The translations under genes and the position numbers were made by a program. 64,000 nucleotides of DNA, taken from NCBI GenBank assembly GCA_029817715.1, contig JARUPY010000398.1, positions 2,790,001 through 2,854,000 on the forward strand, read 5' to 3'. The notes under the pieces were generated by a model. The model made no database searches, was not told the origin of the DNA, and was given only the letters and a program-made list of their open reading frames with translations. Origin of the DNA: Melastoma dodecandrum (Eukaryota; Streptophyta; Magnoliopsida; Myrtales; Melastomataceae). Shown here one piece after another: positions 53,690 to 63,006 of this stretch. Numbering within the stretch: the first letter of the stretch is position 1; every line of letters begins with the position of its first letter.

Positions 53690-55133
53690 TCAGTGCAGAG
53701 CGCGCGAGCCCGGCTCGGCCGGGGGCGTGACGAAGGCCGCCACGGATGTGTCCCCGATGATCAGCCCGTCGGGCCTCGCATCGATCGTCACCTCGGCGCC
53801 ATCGAGAATCTCGCCGCCGAGGATCTTCTCGGCCAAGGGATCCTGCACCGCCTTCTGGATGACGCGCCGCAGCGGGCGCGCCCCGTAGGCCGGGTCGTAG
53901 CCCTTGTCGGCGAGCCAGGCGCGGGCCGCCGGCGTCAGGTCCAGCGTGACCTTACGGTCCTCCAGCAGCTTCTGCAGCCGCTTGAGCTGGATGTCGACGA
54001 TCGCGCCCATGTCCTCGCGCCGCAAGCGGTGGAACAGGATGATCTCGTCGACCCGGTTCAGAAACTCCGGCCGGAAGTGCGCGCGGACAGTCTGCATGAC
54101 CTCCTCGCGCACCGCCGAGGAATCCTCCCCGTCGGGCTGCATCACGAGGTAGTCGGCGCCGAGGTTCGACGTCATCACGATGAGCACGTTGCGGAAATCG
54201 ACCGTGCGGCCCTGGCCGTCCGTCAATCGTCCCTCGTCCAGCACCTGAAGCAGGACGTTGAAGACGTCCGCGTGTGCCTTCTCGATCTCGTCGAAGAGCA
54301 CGACCTGATAGGGTCGCCGACGGACCCCTTCCGTCAGCGCCCCGCCCTCCTCGTAACCGACATAGCCGGGCGGCGCGCCGATCAGCCGGGCGACGGCGTG
54401 CTTCTCCATGAACTCGCTCATGTCGATCCGCACCATCGCGCTGTCGTCGTCGAACAGGAATTCGGCGAGCGCCTTGGTCAGCTCGGTCTTGCCGACGCCG
54501 GTCGGCCCGAGGAACAGGAACGAGCCGAGCGGCCGGTTCGGGTCCTGCAGGCCGGCGCGGGCCCGGCGCACCGCGGTCGCGACGGCATGCACGGCCTCCG
54601 GCTGGCCGACGACGCGCTGGCCGATGACATCCTCCATCCGCAACAGCTTGTCGCGCTCGCCCTCGAGCATCTTGTCGACCGGCACGCCTGTCCAGCGCGA
54701 GACGACCCCGGCGACCATGTCCGGGGTCACCGCCTCGGCGACCAACACCTCGCCGGCCTTGCTTTCGACCTCGGCGAGCTTCTTCTCGAGGTCGGGGATG
54801 ACGCCGTAGGTCAGCTCTCCGGCACGCTGATACTCGCCGCGGCGCTGTGCGCGCACGAGTTCGTTGCGGGCCTCGTCGAGCTGCTCCTTCAGCTTTTGTG
54901 CGCTGCCAAGCTTCGACTTTTCCGCCTGCCAACGCTGCGTCAGCGCCGCGGACTGCTCCTCCAGATTGGCGAGCTCGGACTCGAGCTTCACGAGCCGGTC
55001 CTTCGAAGCGGCATCCGTTTCCTTTTTCAGGGCCTCCTGCTCGATGCGCAATTGCAGAATGCGTCGATCAAGCTCGTCCAGCTCCTCCGGCTTCGAATCC
55101 ACCTGCATGCGCAGCCGGGAGGCGGCCTCGTCC

Positions 55134-55165
<32 letters not shown>

Positions 55166-56320
55166 ATCGGTGATGTAGCGGTTCGACAGCGTCGAGGCGG
55201 CGACGATCGCGCCGTCGGTGATCCGCACGCCGTGGTGCAGCTCGTAGCGGTCCTTCAGCCCGCGCAGGATCGAGATCGTGTCCTCGACGGTCGGCTCGCC
55301 GACGAACACCGGCTGGAAGCGGCGCTGCAGCGCAGGATCCTTCTCGACATATTTGCGATATTCGTCGAGCGTCGTCGCGCCGATGCAATGGAGCTCGCCG
55401 CGCGCGAGAGCCGGCTTCAGAAGATTGGACGCGTCCATCGCGCCGTCCGCCTTGCCGGCGCCGACAAGCGTGTGCATCTCATCGATGAAGAGGATGATGC
55501 CGCCGGCGGCCGCCGTGACTTCGTTGAGCACGCCTTTGAGCCGCTCCTCGAACTCGCCGCGGAACTTGGCGCCGGCAATCAGCGCGCCCATGTCGAGCGC
55601 GAGGATGCGCTTGTCCTTGAGCCCGTCGGGCACGTCGCCGTTGACGATGCGCTGGGCCAGGCCTTCGACGATCGCCGTCTTGCCGACGCCCGGTTCGCCG
55701 ATCAGCACCGGGTTGTTCTTGGTGCGGCGGGAGAGCACCTGCATCGTGCGGCGGATTTCTTCGTCGCGGCCGATGACGGGATCGAGCTTGCCGCGCCGGG
55801 CCGCCTCCGTCAGGTCGCGCGCATATTTCTTCAGCGCATCATAGGCGTTTTCAGCCGAGGCATTGTCGGCGGTGCGTCCCTTGCGCAGATCCTCGATGGC
55901 GCCGTTCAGCGTCTGCGCCGTCACCCCGGCGTTCGCCAGGATCTTGCCGGCCTCGGTCGATTTGTCCATCGCGAGCGCGAGGAGCAGGCGCTCAACGGTG
56001 ACGTAGGAATCGCCGGCCTTCTGCGCGATCTGTTCGGACTGGTCGAGCACGCGGGCGGTCGCGGGCGCCAGATAGACGTTGCCGGCGCCGGGACCCTGCA
56101 CCTTCGGCAGCTTGCCGAGCGCGATCTCGGTGGCCTGCAAGGCATCTCGCGAGCGACCCCCGGCCTTGTCGATGAGACCGGCGGCGAGCCCCTCGGGGTC
56201 GTCGAGCAGCACCTTCAGGATGTGCTCGGGCGTGAATTGCTGGTTCCCCTCGCGCATCGCGAGGGTCTGCGCACTCTGGATGAAGCCCCGCGCGCGCTCG
56301 GTGTATTTCTCGATATTCAA
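53690..56320 (-). CDS. clpB: Disaggregase ClpB
   Basis: 876-residue AAA+ chaperone. The N-domain begins at residue 1, NBD1 Walker A is GEPGVGKTA, the middle coiled-coil domain (about 400-520) includes [20 protein letters not shown], and NBD2 Walker A is [20 protein letters not shown]. It dissolves aggregates with DnaK/GrpE, present in this window as grpE. Length is normal. Confidence 0.97.
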
Positions 56321-56442
56321 AGGCGTCCTCCTGCCGACGCTCCGCCCCCGCAGGCAACGAAACGCGTGAAAGAATAGGCCCCTCGATGAGGCGGCCTTGA
56401 TGGGATGTGGGGAGCGCCCGGCACCGCGTTAAGAGCGGCGCG

Positions 56443-57594
56443 TCAGCATTTTTCGCCCGGCGCAGCGGGCGTCCCGGCCTCGTGCGCGAGTGTCGCCCGT
56501 GCGTGCCTCGCACAGCCACGCAGCGCCTCGGTGAAGAGGCGGCAGGTGCCGCGGCCGGCCGCCTTGGCGGCGTAGAGGGCGAGATCGGCCTCCAGCATCG
56601 CGCTGTCCGACGAGGCGCTCGCCGCCCCGCCGAAGAGCGTGGCGCCGATGGACGCGCCGAGATCGAGCACGATGCTCTGGTAGGAGATCGGCGCCCGCAG
56701 CGCCTCGAGGAGCCGCGTGCCGATCGCCGCGACCTCGTCCCGCGCGCCGACATCGGGCGCGACGACGGCGAATTCATCGCCGCCGAGACGCCCGACCAGG
56801 GCGCCCCCGGGGCTGGCCGCCTGCAGGCGCGCCGCGATCTGGCGAAGGCACTCGTCGCCGGCGGCATGCCCGTAGGTGTCGTTGACCTGCTTGAAGCCGT
56901 CGAGATCGACGAGCAGTAAGGCGCCCCGGTCAGTCTGCTGGAGGGCACCCGCGAGCCGAGCGCGATTGACGAGGCCGGTCAGCGGGTCACTTTCGGCCAT
57001 CGATCGCAGCCGGTCGAGCAGGGCCCGCTCGTCGGTCACGTCCTGCTTCATCCCGAAGAGGCGGACGGGCTGCCCGTCCTGCGTCTCGACCTCCGCCGTG
57101 ATGCGGATCCAGCGCACGCGCCCGGTCGCCGTCGTGATGCGCGCATCGAGGGTGAACTGGCCGCTTTCCGCGATCGCGCGGTCCCGTATCGTCTTCAGAA
57201 TGGCGACCGATTGGGGATCGTAGAAGCTCAGGATTTTGTCGCGTGTGATCGGCGAGCCGCGCGGCAGATCGAAGAGATCGTAGGTGCCGTCGGTCCATGT
57301 GAGGACACCGGACGGAAGTTCGCATTCCCACACGCCGATCCTCGCCTGGAGCGATGATCGGTCGATGATCTTGCGGCTGTGCGCGAGGGCCTGCGCCTGC
57401 GTTGCGATGGTCCGTGCCTGCTCGGCGACCTCGGCCTCGAGCCGGCGGGTTTCGGCCAGAGCGTCGCGACGCGCCCGCAGGGCATCGGCGGCGAGACGGG
57501 CGAGATCGCGAAGAAGTCCGGCCCAAGAGTCTCTCGCGCCGTCGGGGTACGCAAGATCCTGCAATATGATCCCCGAGCGCCGTCCTACCCGCAA
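56443..57594 (-). CDS. PAS-domain diguanylate cyclase
   Basis: 383-residue enzyme making c-di-GMP. A PAS domain (about 75-195, WECELPSGVLTWTDGTYDLF) precedes a GGDEF domain with catalytic RLGGDEFAVV. The inhibitory I-site RxxD is not evident. The N-terminus is a coiled coil; the start is uncertain because only TTG codons (57594, 57564) fit, the second with a GGGGA site. No membrane segment. Confidence 0.9.
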   Translation of the reverse strand: MRVGRRSGIILQDLAYPDGARDSWAGLLRDLARLAADALRARRDALAETRRLEAEVAEQARTIATQAQALAHSRKIIDRSSLQARIGVWECELPSGVLTWTDGTYDLFDLPRGSPITRDKILSFYDPQSVAILKTIRDRAIAESGQFTLDARITTATGRVRWIRITAEVETQDGQPVRLFGMKQDVTDERALLDRLRSMAESDPLTGLVNRARLAGALQQTDRGALLLVDLDGFKQVNDTYGHAAGDECLRQIAARLQAASPGGALVGRLGGDEFAVVAPDVGARDEVAAIGTRLLEALRAPISYQSIVLDLGASIGATLFGGAASASSDSAMLEADLALYAAKAAGRGTCRLFTEALRGCARHARATLAHEAGTPAAPGEKC

Positions 57595-57813
57595 ATCTTA
57601 TGCGCCGATGGTTTATGAGAGATCAACGACTGTCTCTAAGAGCACGTCCGAAAAGGGATGCGCGCGTGAAGGGTTGAACGATCCCGGTAGGGATCAGGTA
57701 ATCGAAGCTCGGTTGCCTCGACCAACTCGCCGAGATGTTCCAGACGGTGACACATGCCGGCTACAATCCCGTGAGATCACCGCAGACGAGCCCCTCCAAT
57801 GGAGGAACGAGCC

Positions 57814-58155
57814 GTGACGAAAGCGTGTCCGATCCCGACACCGAGCGAGCGCCGCTTTGCCGAGATCCAGGACCCGATCATCAGGGACATGCTGCGGAAG
57901 ATTTATGCCGCACTGCAGGATGCCACGGACCAGGCGCGAGACGAGGTCACGGCCGCGGGCCTCGCCATGCAGCCACCCGCCTACAAATATCTCGCCGCTA
58001 TCGCCCATCAACATCTCTATTGTACCCTCTGCGACGCCGATCCAGAGACCTTCGAGGGCGGCAATGCCGAAAGCGCGATCAGCCTTATCCGCAACAGCCA
58101 GAATGTCGCCCGGCGTTATTGGGGCGCAACTATCGAGCCGCTTTCGAAGCCGTAA
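57814..58155 (+). CDS. Small hypothetical protein
   Basis: 113-residue protein from the GTG at 57814 with GGAGG 8 nt upstream; an ATG at 57799 is less likely. It is helical (IRDMLRKIYAALQDATDQARDEV) with a Cys pair in HLYCTLCDADPE. It overlaps the end of the DUF1989 gene by 40 nt convergently. No family recognised. Confidence 0.55.
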   Translation: MTKACPIPTPSERRFAEIQDPIIRDMLRKIYAALQDATDQARDEVTAAGLAMQPPAYKYLAAIAHQHLYCTLCDADPETFEGGNAESAISLIRNSQNVARRYWGATIEPLSKP

Positions 58156-58802
58156 CCTCTTAAGTCATCACCGAGCGGAACGGGCGGCGTGATCCGGTAA
58201 TGGATGGGCTTGAAGCTGCCGTTGTTGGATTGCGGCGCCGAGCAGGCGGTGAGGCCCACGACGAGGTCCATCTGCGCCTCGAAGGCGATGCGGTCGCCGG
58301 CGCGGCTGCGGGGAGGCTCCACGTGAAGTTCGCCGCTGACCCCGTCGACGCTCACATTCATGAAGCAATTGAACGCGACAGGGATGTCGTCCTCCGCGAT
58401 GCCATAGGGGGCGAGCGCCGCGGCGAGATTGCCGAAGCAGCCGCGATGGGGCTCGCGATCGCCGTAGATGATGCGGAACGTGTCTTTCGAACACGGTGTC
58501 AAAAGAAAGTCGTGTCGCCCGACGGTGTCCTCGACGATCCGCATGAGGATACGGCTGCGATTGGAGTAGAGCGGGTCACCGCTCGTCAGATAGATGCGGC
58601 TCGCGTAGTCCAACGTGCGGCCGGAGGAGATCACCTCGCGGCGGTCGTCGGCGTTGAAGGCGAGCAGGTCCGCCACCTGCTCGCCCTGGGGATCGATCAC
58701 GGTCAGTCGTTCGCCGCGCGCGAGGCGGAAGGCGACGCCGGAGCGTGGCGCGATCTCGTGCACCGCATTCTGCGAGCCATCGGCTGCGGGACGCCCGCTC
58801 AC
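58116..58802 (-). CDS. DUF1989 urea-carboxylase-associated family protein
   Basis: 228-residue protein of the cupin-like DUF1989 family. Typical blocks are FRLARGERLTVIDPQGEQVADLL and SYGNR-like FRIIYGDREPHRGCFGNL. The GTG at 58802 overlaps the upstream YqcI/YcgG gene by 4 nt (GTGA) with GGAG 9 nt upstream; this start beats the ATG at 58856. Family function unclear; some are linked to guanidine metabolism. Confidence 0.8.
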   Translation of the reverse strand: MSGRPAADGSQNAVHEIAPRSGVAFRLARGERLTVIDPQGEQVADLLAFNADDRREVISSGRTLDYASRIYLTSGDPLYSNRSRILMRIVEDTVGRHDFLLTPCSKDTFRIIYGDREPHRGCFGNLAAALAPYGIAEDDIPVAFNCFMNVSVDGVSGELHVEPPRSRAGDRIAFEAQMDLVVGLTACSAPQSNNGSFKPIHYRITPPVPLGDDLRGYGFESGSIVAPQ

Positions 58803-59572
58803 GCCGACGGCTCCGTGCCCGGCTTCTTTGGCGGCGCGCGAAACGGGCAGCTCCAATCGCCGTCCACCATGCGCCCGCTATATTGGCGCGCTTCGGAGAT
58901 CTCGCCGTGCCGCGCCAGCATCGGATTGGGCGAACCCGCCAGCGCGGTGTCGCGCGTCATGATGGCGTCGCGGAGCTTCTCGTAGCGGCCTTCCGCGCGC
59001 AGCCTCTCGAACTGATCGTGCAGGTTGAAGACGAGCACGGGCGCGTGAAAGCGCCGGGCCGGCCGGCTCGCCTGCGGATGCAGGCCGACGACGAAGAAGG
59101 CTTCGCCGGCGACCGAGAACGAGAAATGCGGGTTTTCGGGTGTCGTCGCAACGCGCTGATCCCAAGGATGGCCGAGCGTCGCATCCTTCTCGGCCAGGGA
59201 TTGCAGGCGCGCCCAGAGCGCGTCCTCGAAGCCCGTCTCGTCGAGGCCGCCGTCTTGTTCGAACACGACGGCACAGCTCTGGAAGATGTCGGAGCGCCGC
59301 CGGTAGCGCGCGACGAAGCCGAGAAGCGCCGTGTAGAGGCGCTGATCGTCCCAGTTCGATGCGATGTCGCGCGCCACGACGATGTTGAGATCGCCCTTGG
59401 CAAGCGCCGATTTGGCGCCGACGCAGGGGAACGCGGAGTCTTTCACGAACGCGCGAAACGCGACCGCGGAGGGATGGTCGCGATCATCGGGCGGAACTCG
59501 AAGCTCTTCGTGCGTGGGCTCCGGGAAGACGCGAGCCCAATCCCGGACGGACGTGTCAAAACGCATACGCAT
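58799..59572 (-). CDS. YqcI/YcgG family protein (putative heme enzyme)
   Basis: 257-residue protein. The family shows AFPCVGAKSALAKGDLNIVVA near residue 50 and HPWDQRVATTPENPHFSFSVAGEAFFVVGLHPQASRPARRF. Relatives include GntA, a heme-dependent N-hydroxylase of guanidine-type substrates. It is translationally coupled to DUF1989. Heme binding is inferred from family knowledge; a start at 59566 is also possible. Confidence 0.82.
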   Translation of the reverse strand: MRMRFDTSVRDWARVFPEPTHEELRVPPDDRDHPSAVAFRAFVKDSAFPCVGAKSALAKGDLNIVVARDIASNWDDQRLYTALLGFVARYRRRSDIFQSCAVVFEQDGGLDETGFEDALWARLQSLAEKDATLGHPWDQRVATTPENPHFSFSVAGEAFFVVGLHPQASRPARRFHAPVLVFNLHDQFERLRAEGRYEKLRDAIMTRDTALAGSPNPMLARHGEISEARQYSGRMVDGDWSCPFRAPPKKPGTEPSA

Positions 59573-59711
59573 CTCGCTGTGTCATTTGCTCATTTCCGCG
59601 GCACATGGCGTCGGGTCTGGGCAATGGCGAACGTCGCGAGGCGTTCCGTGCGACCGGCCTATGGTTTGAGGACGAAGCACCGCAGAAGCGACTAACCTAT
59701 GTTAGGCGCGC

Positions 59712-61253
59712 TCAGCGCGGCGTCGCACCGAACTGCGTGCGGATTCGCTCCGCCTCGGCCCGGATGGTCTTGCGTTCGGCCGGCTTCATGCGGTCGAGGT
59801 TGCGATAGATCATCGCCATCCGGTTGTTCTTGGCGAACGTCGTTTCGTGACGGATGATGAAATCCCAGTAGAGCGCGTTGAACGGGCAGGCGTCCTCGCC
59901 GACGCGGCTCTTCACGTCGTAGCGGCAATGCTGGCAGTAATCGGACATCCGGTTGATATACGCGCCCGACGCCGCATAGGGCTTGGAGCCGATGATGCCG
60001 CCGTCCGCGAAGGTCGCCATGCCGTGCGTGTTCGGCAGCTCAACCCATTCGTAGGCGTCCGCGTAGACCACCATGTACCAGTCGTTGATCTCGTCGGGAT
60101 GAACGCCGAGCAGCATCGCGAGATTGCCGGTCACCATCAGGCGCTGGATGTGGTGCGCGTAGGCATGCGTGCGCGTCGCCTGCACGGCTTCCTTCACGCA
60201 GACCATGTCGGTCTCGCCCGACCAATAGAACCACGGCAGCTTACGGTCGGCGCCGAGCGCGTTCAGCGTTTTGAACGTCGGCATCTTCAGCCAGTAGATC
60301 CCGCGCATGTATTCGCGCCAGCCGAGGATCTGGCGGATGAAGCCTTCCACCGCGTTCAACGGAGCGTGCCCGTCGCGATAGGCCGCCTCGGCGCGGCGGC
60401 AGACGTCGAGGGGATCGACGAGTCCGAGGTTCATCGCGGCCGAGATGATCGAGTGCCACATCCACGGCTCGTCGCGCACCATCGCATCCTGGTAGTCGCC
60501 GAAGCCCGGCAGGATGTCGGCGATGAAGTCGGCGAGGATCGCCTCCGCCTCGTCCGGCGTCGTCGCATACCCGAAGCCGTCGAGCTCGCCGAAATTGTCG
60601 GGAAACCAGGCGGCGACGTCGCGGATCGCGCCTTTGGTGATCGCGTTGGGCGCGACGAAACGATGGTTAGGCGGGCGCAGGCGTTTCGGCATCGCCTTGC
60701 GGTTTTCCTTGTCGAAGTTCCACACGCCGCCCTCCGGCTGGTCGCCGTCCATGAGGAGGCCGGTCCGCTTGCGCATCTCGCGGTAGAACAGCTCCATGCG
60801 CAGCTCGCGACGCCCCGCCGCCCAAAGGGCGAAATCGCTGGGGGTGCAGATGTAGCGGTCGTCCGCGAGGATCGTGAACGGCAGATTGGACTCGGCGGCG
60901 AACGCCTCGAAGGCGTCCATCAGCCGCGCCTCCCCCGGCTCGGTGACGACGATCCGCTCGACATCGCTGTCGCCGAGCGCGCGGCGCACCTCGCCGAGCA
61001 GCGAGCCGGTGTTGCCGGCATCCTTGAGGCCGATGTAGCGGACCTTGATCCTGCGCGCCTTCAGCCGCTTGGCGAGCCCACGCATCCCGGCGAAGACGAG
61101 GGCGAGTTTCTGCTTGTGGTGGCGCACGTAGGTGGCTTCGTCGCCGACCTCGGCCAGCAGCACGGTGTCGTGAGCCGGATCGAGATCGCGCAGCGAGGAG
61201 AGCCGGTCGTCGGAGATCTGGTCGCCCAGCACGAGACGCAAAGTACCAGGCAC
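59712..61253 (-). CDS. FeS-type prokaryotic photolyase/cryptochrome
   Basis: 513-residue light-dependent DNA repair or photoreceptor protein of the PhrB-like FeS-BCP group (DPRP family). The four cluster cysteines are visible in TDMVCVKEAV, SDYCQHCRYD and EDACPFNALY. The N-terminal region (LRLVLGDQISDDRLSSL) is typical of this group. (6-4) photolyase activity is known for relatives such as Agrobacterium PhrB. Confidence 0.93.
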   Translation of the reverse strand: MPGTLRLVLGDQISDDRLSSLRDLDPAHDTVLLAEVGDEATYVRHHKQKLALVFAGMRGLAKRLKARRIKVRYIGLKDAGNTGSLLGEVRRALGDSDVERIVVTEPGEARLMDAFEAFAAESNLPFTILADDRYICTPSDFALWAAGRRELRMELFYREMRKRTGLLMDGDQPEGGVWNFDKENRKAMPKRLRPPNHRFVAPNAITKGAIRDVAAWFPDNFGELDGFGYATTPDEAEAILADFIADILPGFGDYQDAMVRDEPWMWHSIISAAMNLGLVDPLDVCRRAEAAYRDGHAPLNAVEGFIRQILGWREYMRGIYWLKMPTFKTLNALGADRKLPWFYWSGETDMVCVKEAVQATRTHAYAHHIQRLMVTGNLAMLLGVHPDEINDWYMVVYADAYEWVELPNTHGMATFADGGIIGSKPYAASGAYINRMSDYCQHCRYDVKSRVGEDACPFNALYWDFIIRHETTFAKNNRMAMIYRNLDRMKPAERKTIRAEAERIRTQFGATPR

Positions 61254-61497
61254 GCGAACCCTCCGGAGGCGGTCGGCACCGCAACACCCCCTTCATAGCG
61301 GCGGTTTCGGTGCCGCGCCTGCGACGTTTCGGCCGGTCGTGTGACCCAAGCGCCACGGCCGCTCGCCTTCCGCCGTTCCCGGCGGCGCCGGTCACGCTTT
61401 GGCCGTACGGCCCGCATGAAAAGCCCGTATGAGCAGCAGGGTGGACAGGGCGCGGGCCGGCGCGTCGAACGTCCGAGGCGGGGCAGCGGCGAGAACG

Positions 61498-62955
61498 ATG
61501 CGGGTCTTCGGGGGTCGTCAGGCGGGACGGAGGGTCGCGCTCGCTGCGGCGCTCGTCGCGTCGGGGGCGCTCGGCGGGTGCATCCCCAAGGCCGTCGTCC
61601 CGGAGCCCGCGCTCGATGTGCCGACGCATTATCGCTACGCCGATCGCAGAGGCGGCCTCGAGGACCACGCCACCGACTGGTGGACGAGCTTCCACAATCC
61701 CGAGCTGACCGGCTTCATGGAGGCGACCGAGGTTGCGAACCTCGACGTCGCCGCGGCGATCGGCGCGGTCGAGCAGGCCGACGCCCTCGCCAAGCAATCG
61801 GGCGCGTCGCTCTATCCCTCGCTCACCGCGCAGGACACGGTGACGCGCTCGAAGGCGTCCGGCAACACCTCGTCCTTCGGCTCGAGCCTCGGCAACCTCG
61901 GCATCAACGACGCCCGCACGGACCTCGTCGCCTCCTTCGCCGCGAGCTACCAGATCGATTTCTGGGGTCGAAACAAAGCCCTCTATCGCGCGGCGCAGGA
62001 CAACGCGACCGCGAGCCGCTGGAACCGGCAGACGGTGCAGCTGACCTCGCTCGCTGCGACCGCGACCGCCTATTTCACCATTCTCGCGAGTCGCGAACGC
62101 ATTCACTTCCTGCATCAGGACATCGCGGATTCGAGCCGCATCCTGAAGCTGATCCAGATCCGCGAGACGGCCGGCACGGCGACGGATCTAGACGTCGCGC
62201 AGCAGGCCGCGCTCGTCGCCAACCTGAAGGCCGAGGTCCCGGCGCTCGAAGTCGTGGTGGCGCAGGAGATCGCGACCCTGGCCGTGCTTCTCGGCCAGCC
62301 GCCCGAGCGCGTCAGCGTGCGCGGCGGCAGCGTTCTCGACCTCAGGGTGCCGCCGGTCGCGCCCGGCATCCCGTCCGAAGTGCTGACCTTGCGCCCCGAC
62401 GTCGAATATGCGGAATCAAGTCTCTCCTCGGCGCACGCCAACCTTGTCGCCGCGCGCCAAGCCTTCTTTCCGCAGCTCAACCTGACGGCACAAGGCGGCT
62501 TCGAAAGCCTCGCGCTGAAGACCTTGTTCTCGCCGGCTTCGACCATCTATACGGCTGCCTTCAGCCTGGCGCAGCCCATCTTCGATGCCGGCCTCCTCAA
62601 CGGCCAGTTCGAGCAGCAGAAGGGCCTGCAGGACCAACTGCTCGCCGAATACCGCAAGGCGGTGATCACCGCCTTCTCGGATGTCGACAAGGCCTTGAGC
62701 GCGGTGCTGCTCTACGCCAGACAGGAGAAGCTGACGCGGGAATCGCTCGCCGCCTCCCGGCGCGCGCTGCAGCTCTCGGAAGATAGACTGAGCCAGGGCG
62801 TCCTCGACGTCGTCACTTTGCTGCAGACGGAGCAGACCCTATTCACGACCCAGGACTCTTTGGCGCAGGTCCGTTTGCTGCGGCTCACCGAGACGGTCGC
62901 CTTATATCAGGCGCTCGGCGGCGCTTATGCTGTGCCGCCGCGGCGCGGCAGCTAG
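61498..62955 (+). CDS. NodT/TolC-type outer-membrane efflux lipoprotein
   Basis: 485-residue outer-membrane factor. A signal peptide and lipobox (LGGC, about residues 26-29) precede two TolC-type repeats; GLEDHATDWWTSFHNPELTG and NAYVAARQAFFPQLNLT-type (read as ANLVAARQAFFPQLNLTAQG) are typical. It starts an RND efflux operon with the next gene. Start at ATG 61498. Confidence 0.92.
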   Translation: MRVFGGRQAGRRVALAAALVASGALGGCIPKAVVPEPALDVPTHYRYADRRGGLEDHATDWWTSFHNPELTGFMEATEVANLDVAAAIGAVEQADALAKQSGASLYPSLTAQDTVTRSKASGNTSSFGSSLGNLGINDARTDLVASFAASYQIDFWGRNKALYRAAQDNATASRWNRQTVQLTSLAATATAYFTILASRERIHFLHQDIADSSRILKLIQIRETAGTATDLDVAQQAALVANLKAEVPALEVVVAQEIATLAVLLGQPPERVSVRGGSVLDLRVPPVAPGIPSEVLTLRPDVEYAESSLSSAHANLVAARQAFFPQLNLTAQGGFESLALKTLFSPASTIYTAAFSLAQPIFDAGLLNGQFEQQKGLQDQLLAEYRKAVITAFSDVDKALSAVLLYARQEKLTRESLAASRRALQLSEDRLSQGVLDVVTLLQTEQTLFTTQDSLAQVRLLRLTETVALYQALGGAYAVPPRRGS

Positions 62956-63006
62956 GCCGCGCCCGACGCACCGGCGCCCGCTCGTTCGGATGAGGGAGAA
63001 CCCCGT

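Noticed and set aside
53609..56377. 922-codon plus-strand frame
   Set aside because: Antisense shadow of clpB, which has both Walker motifs.
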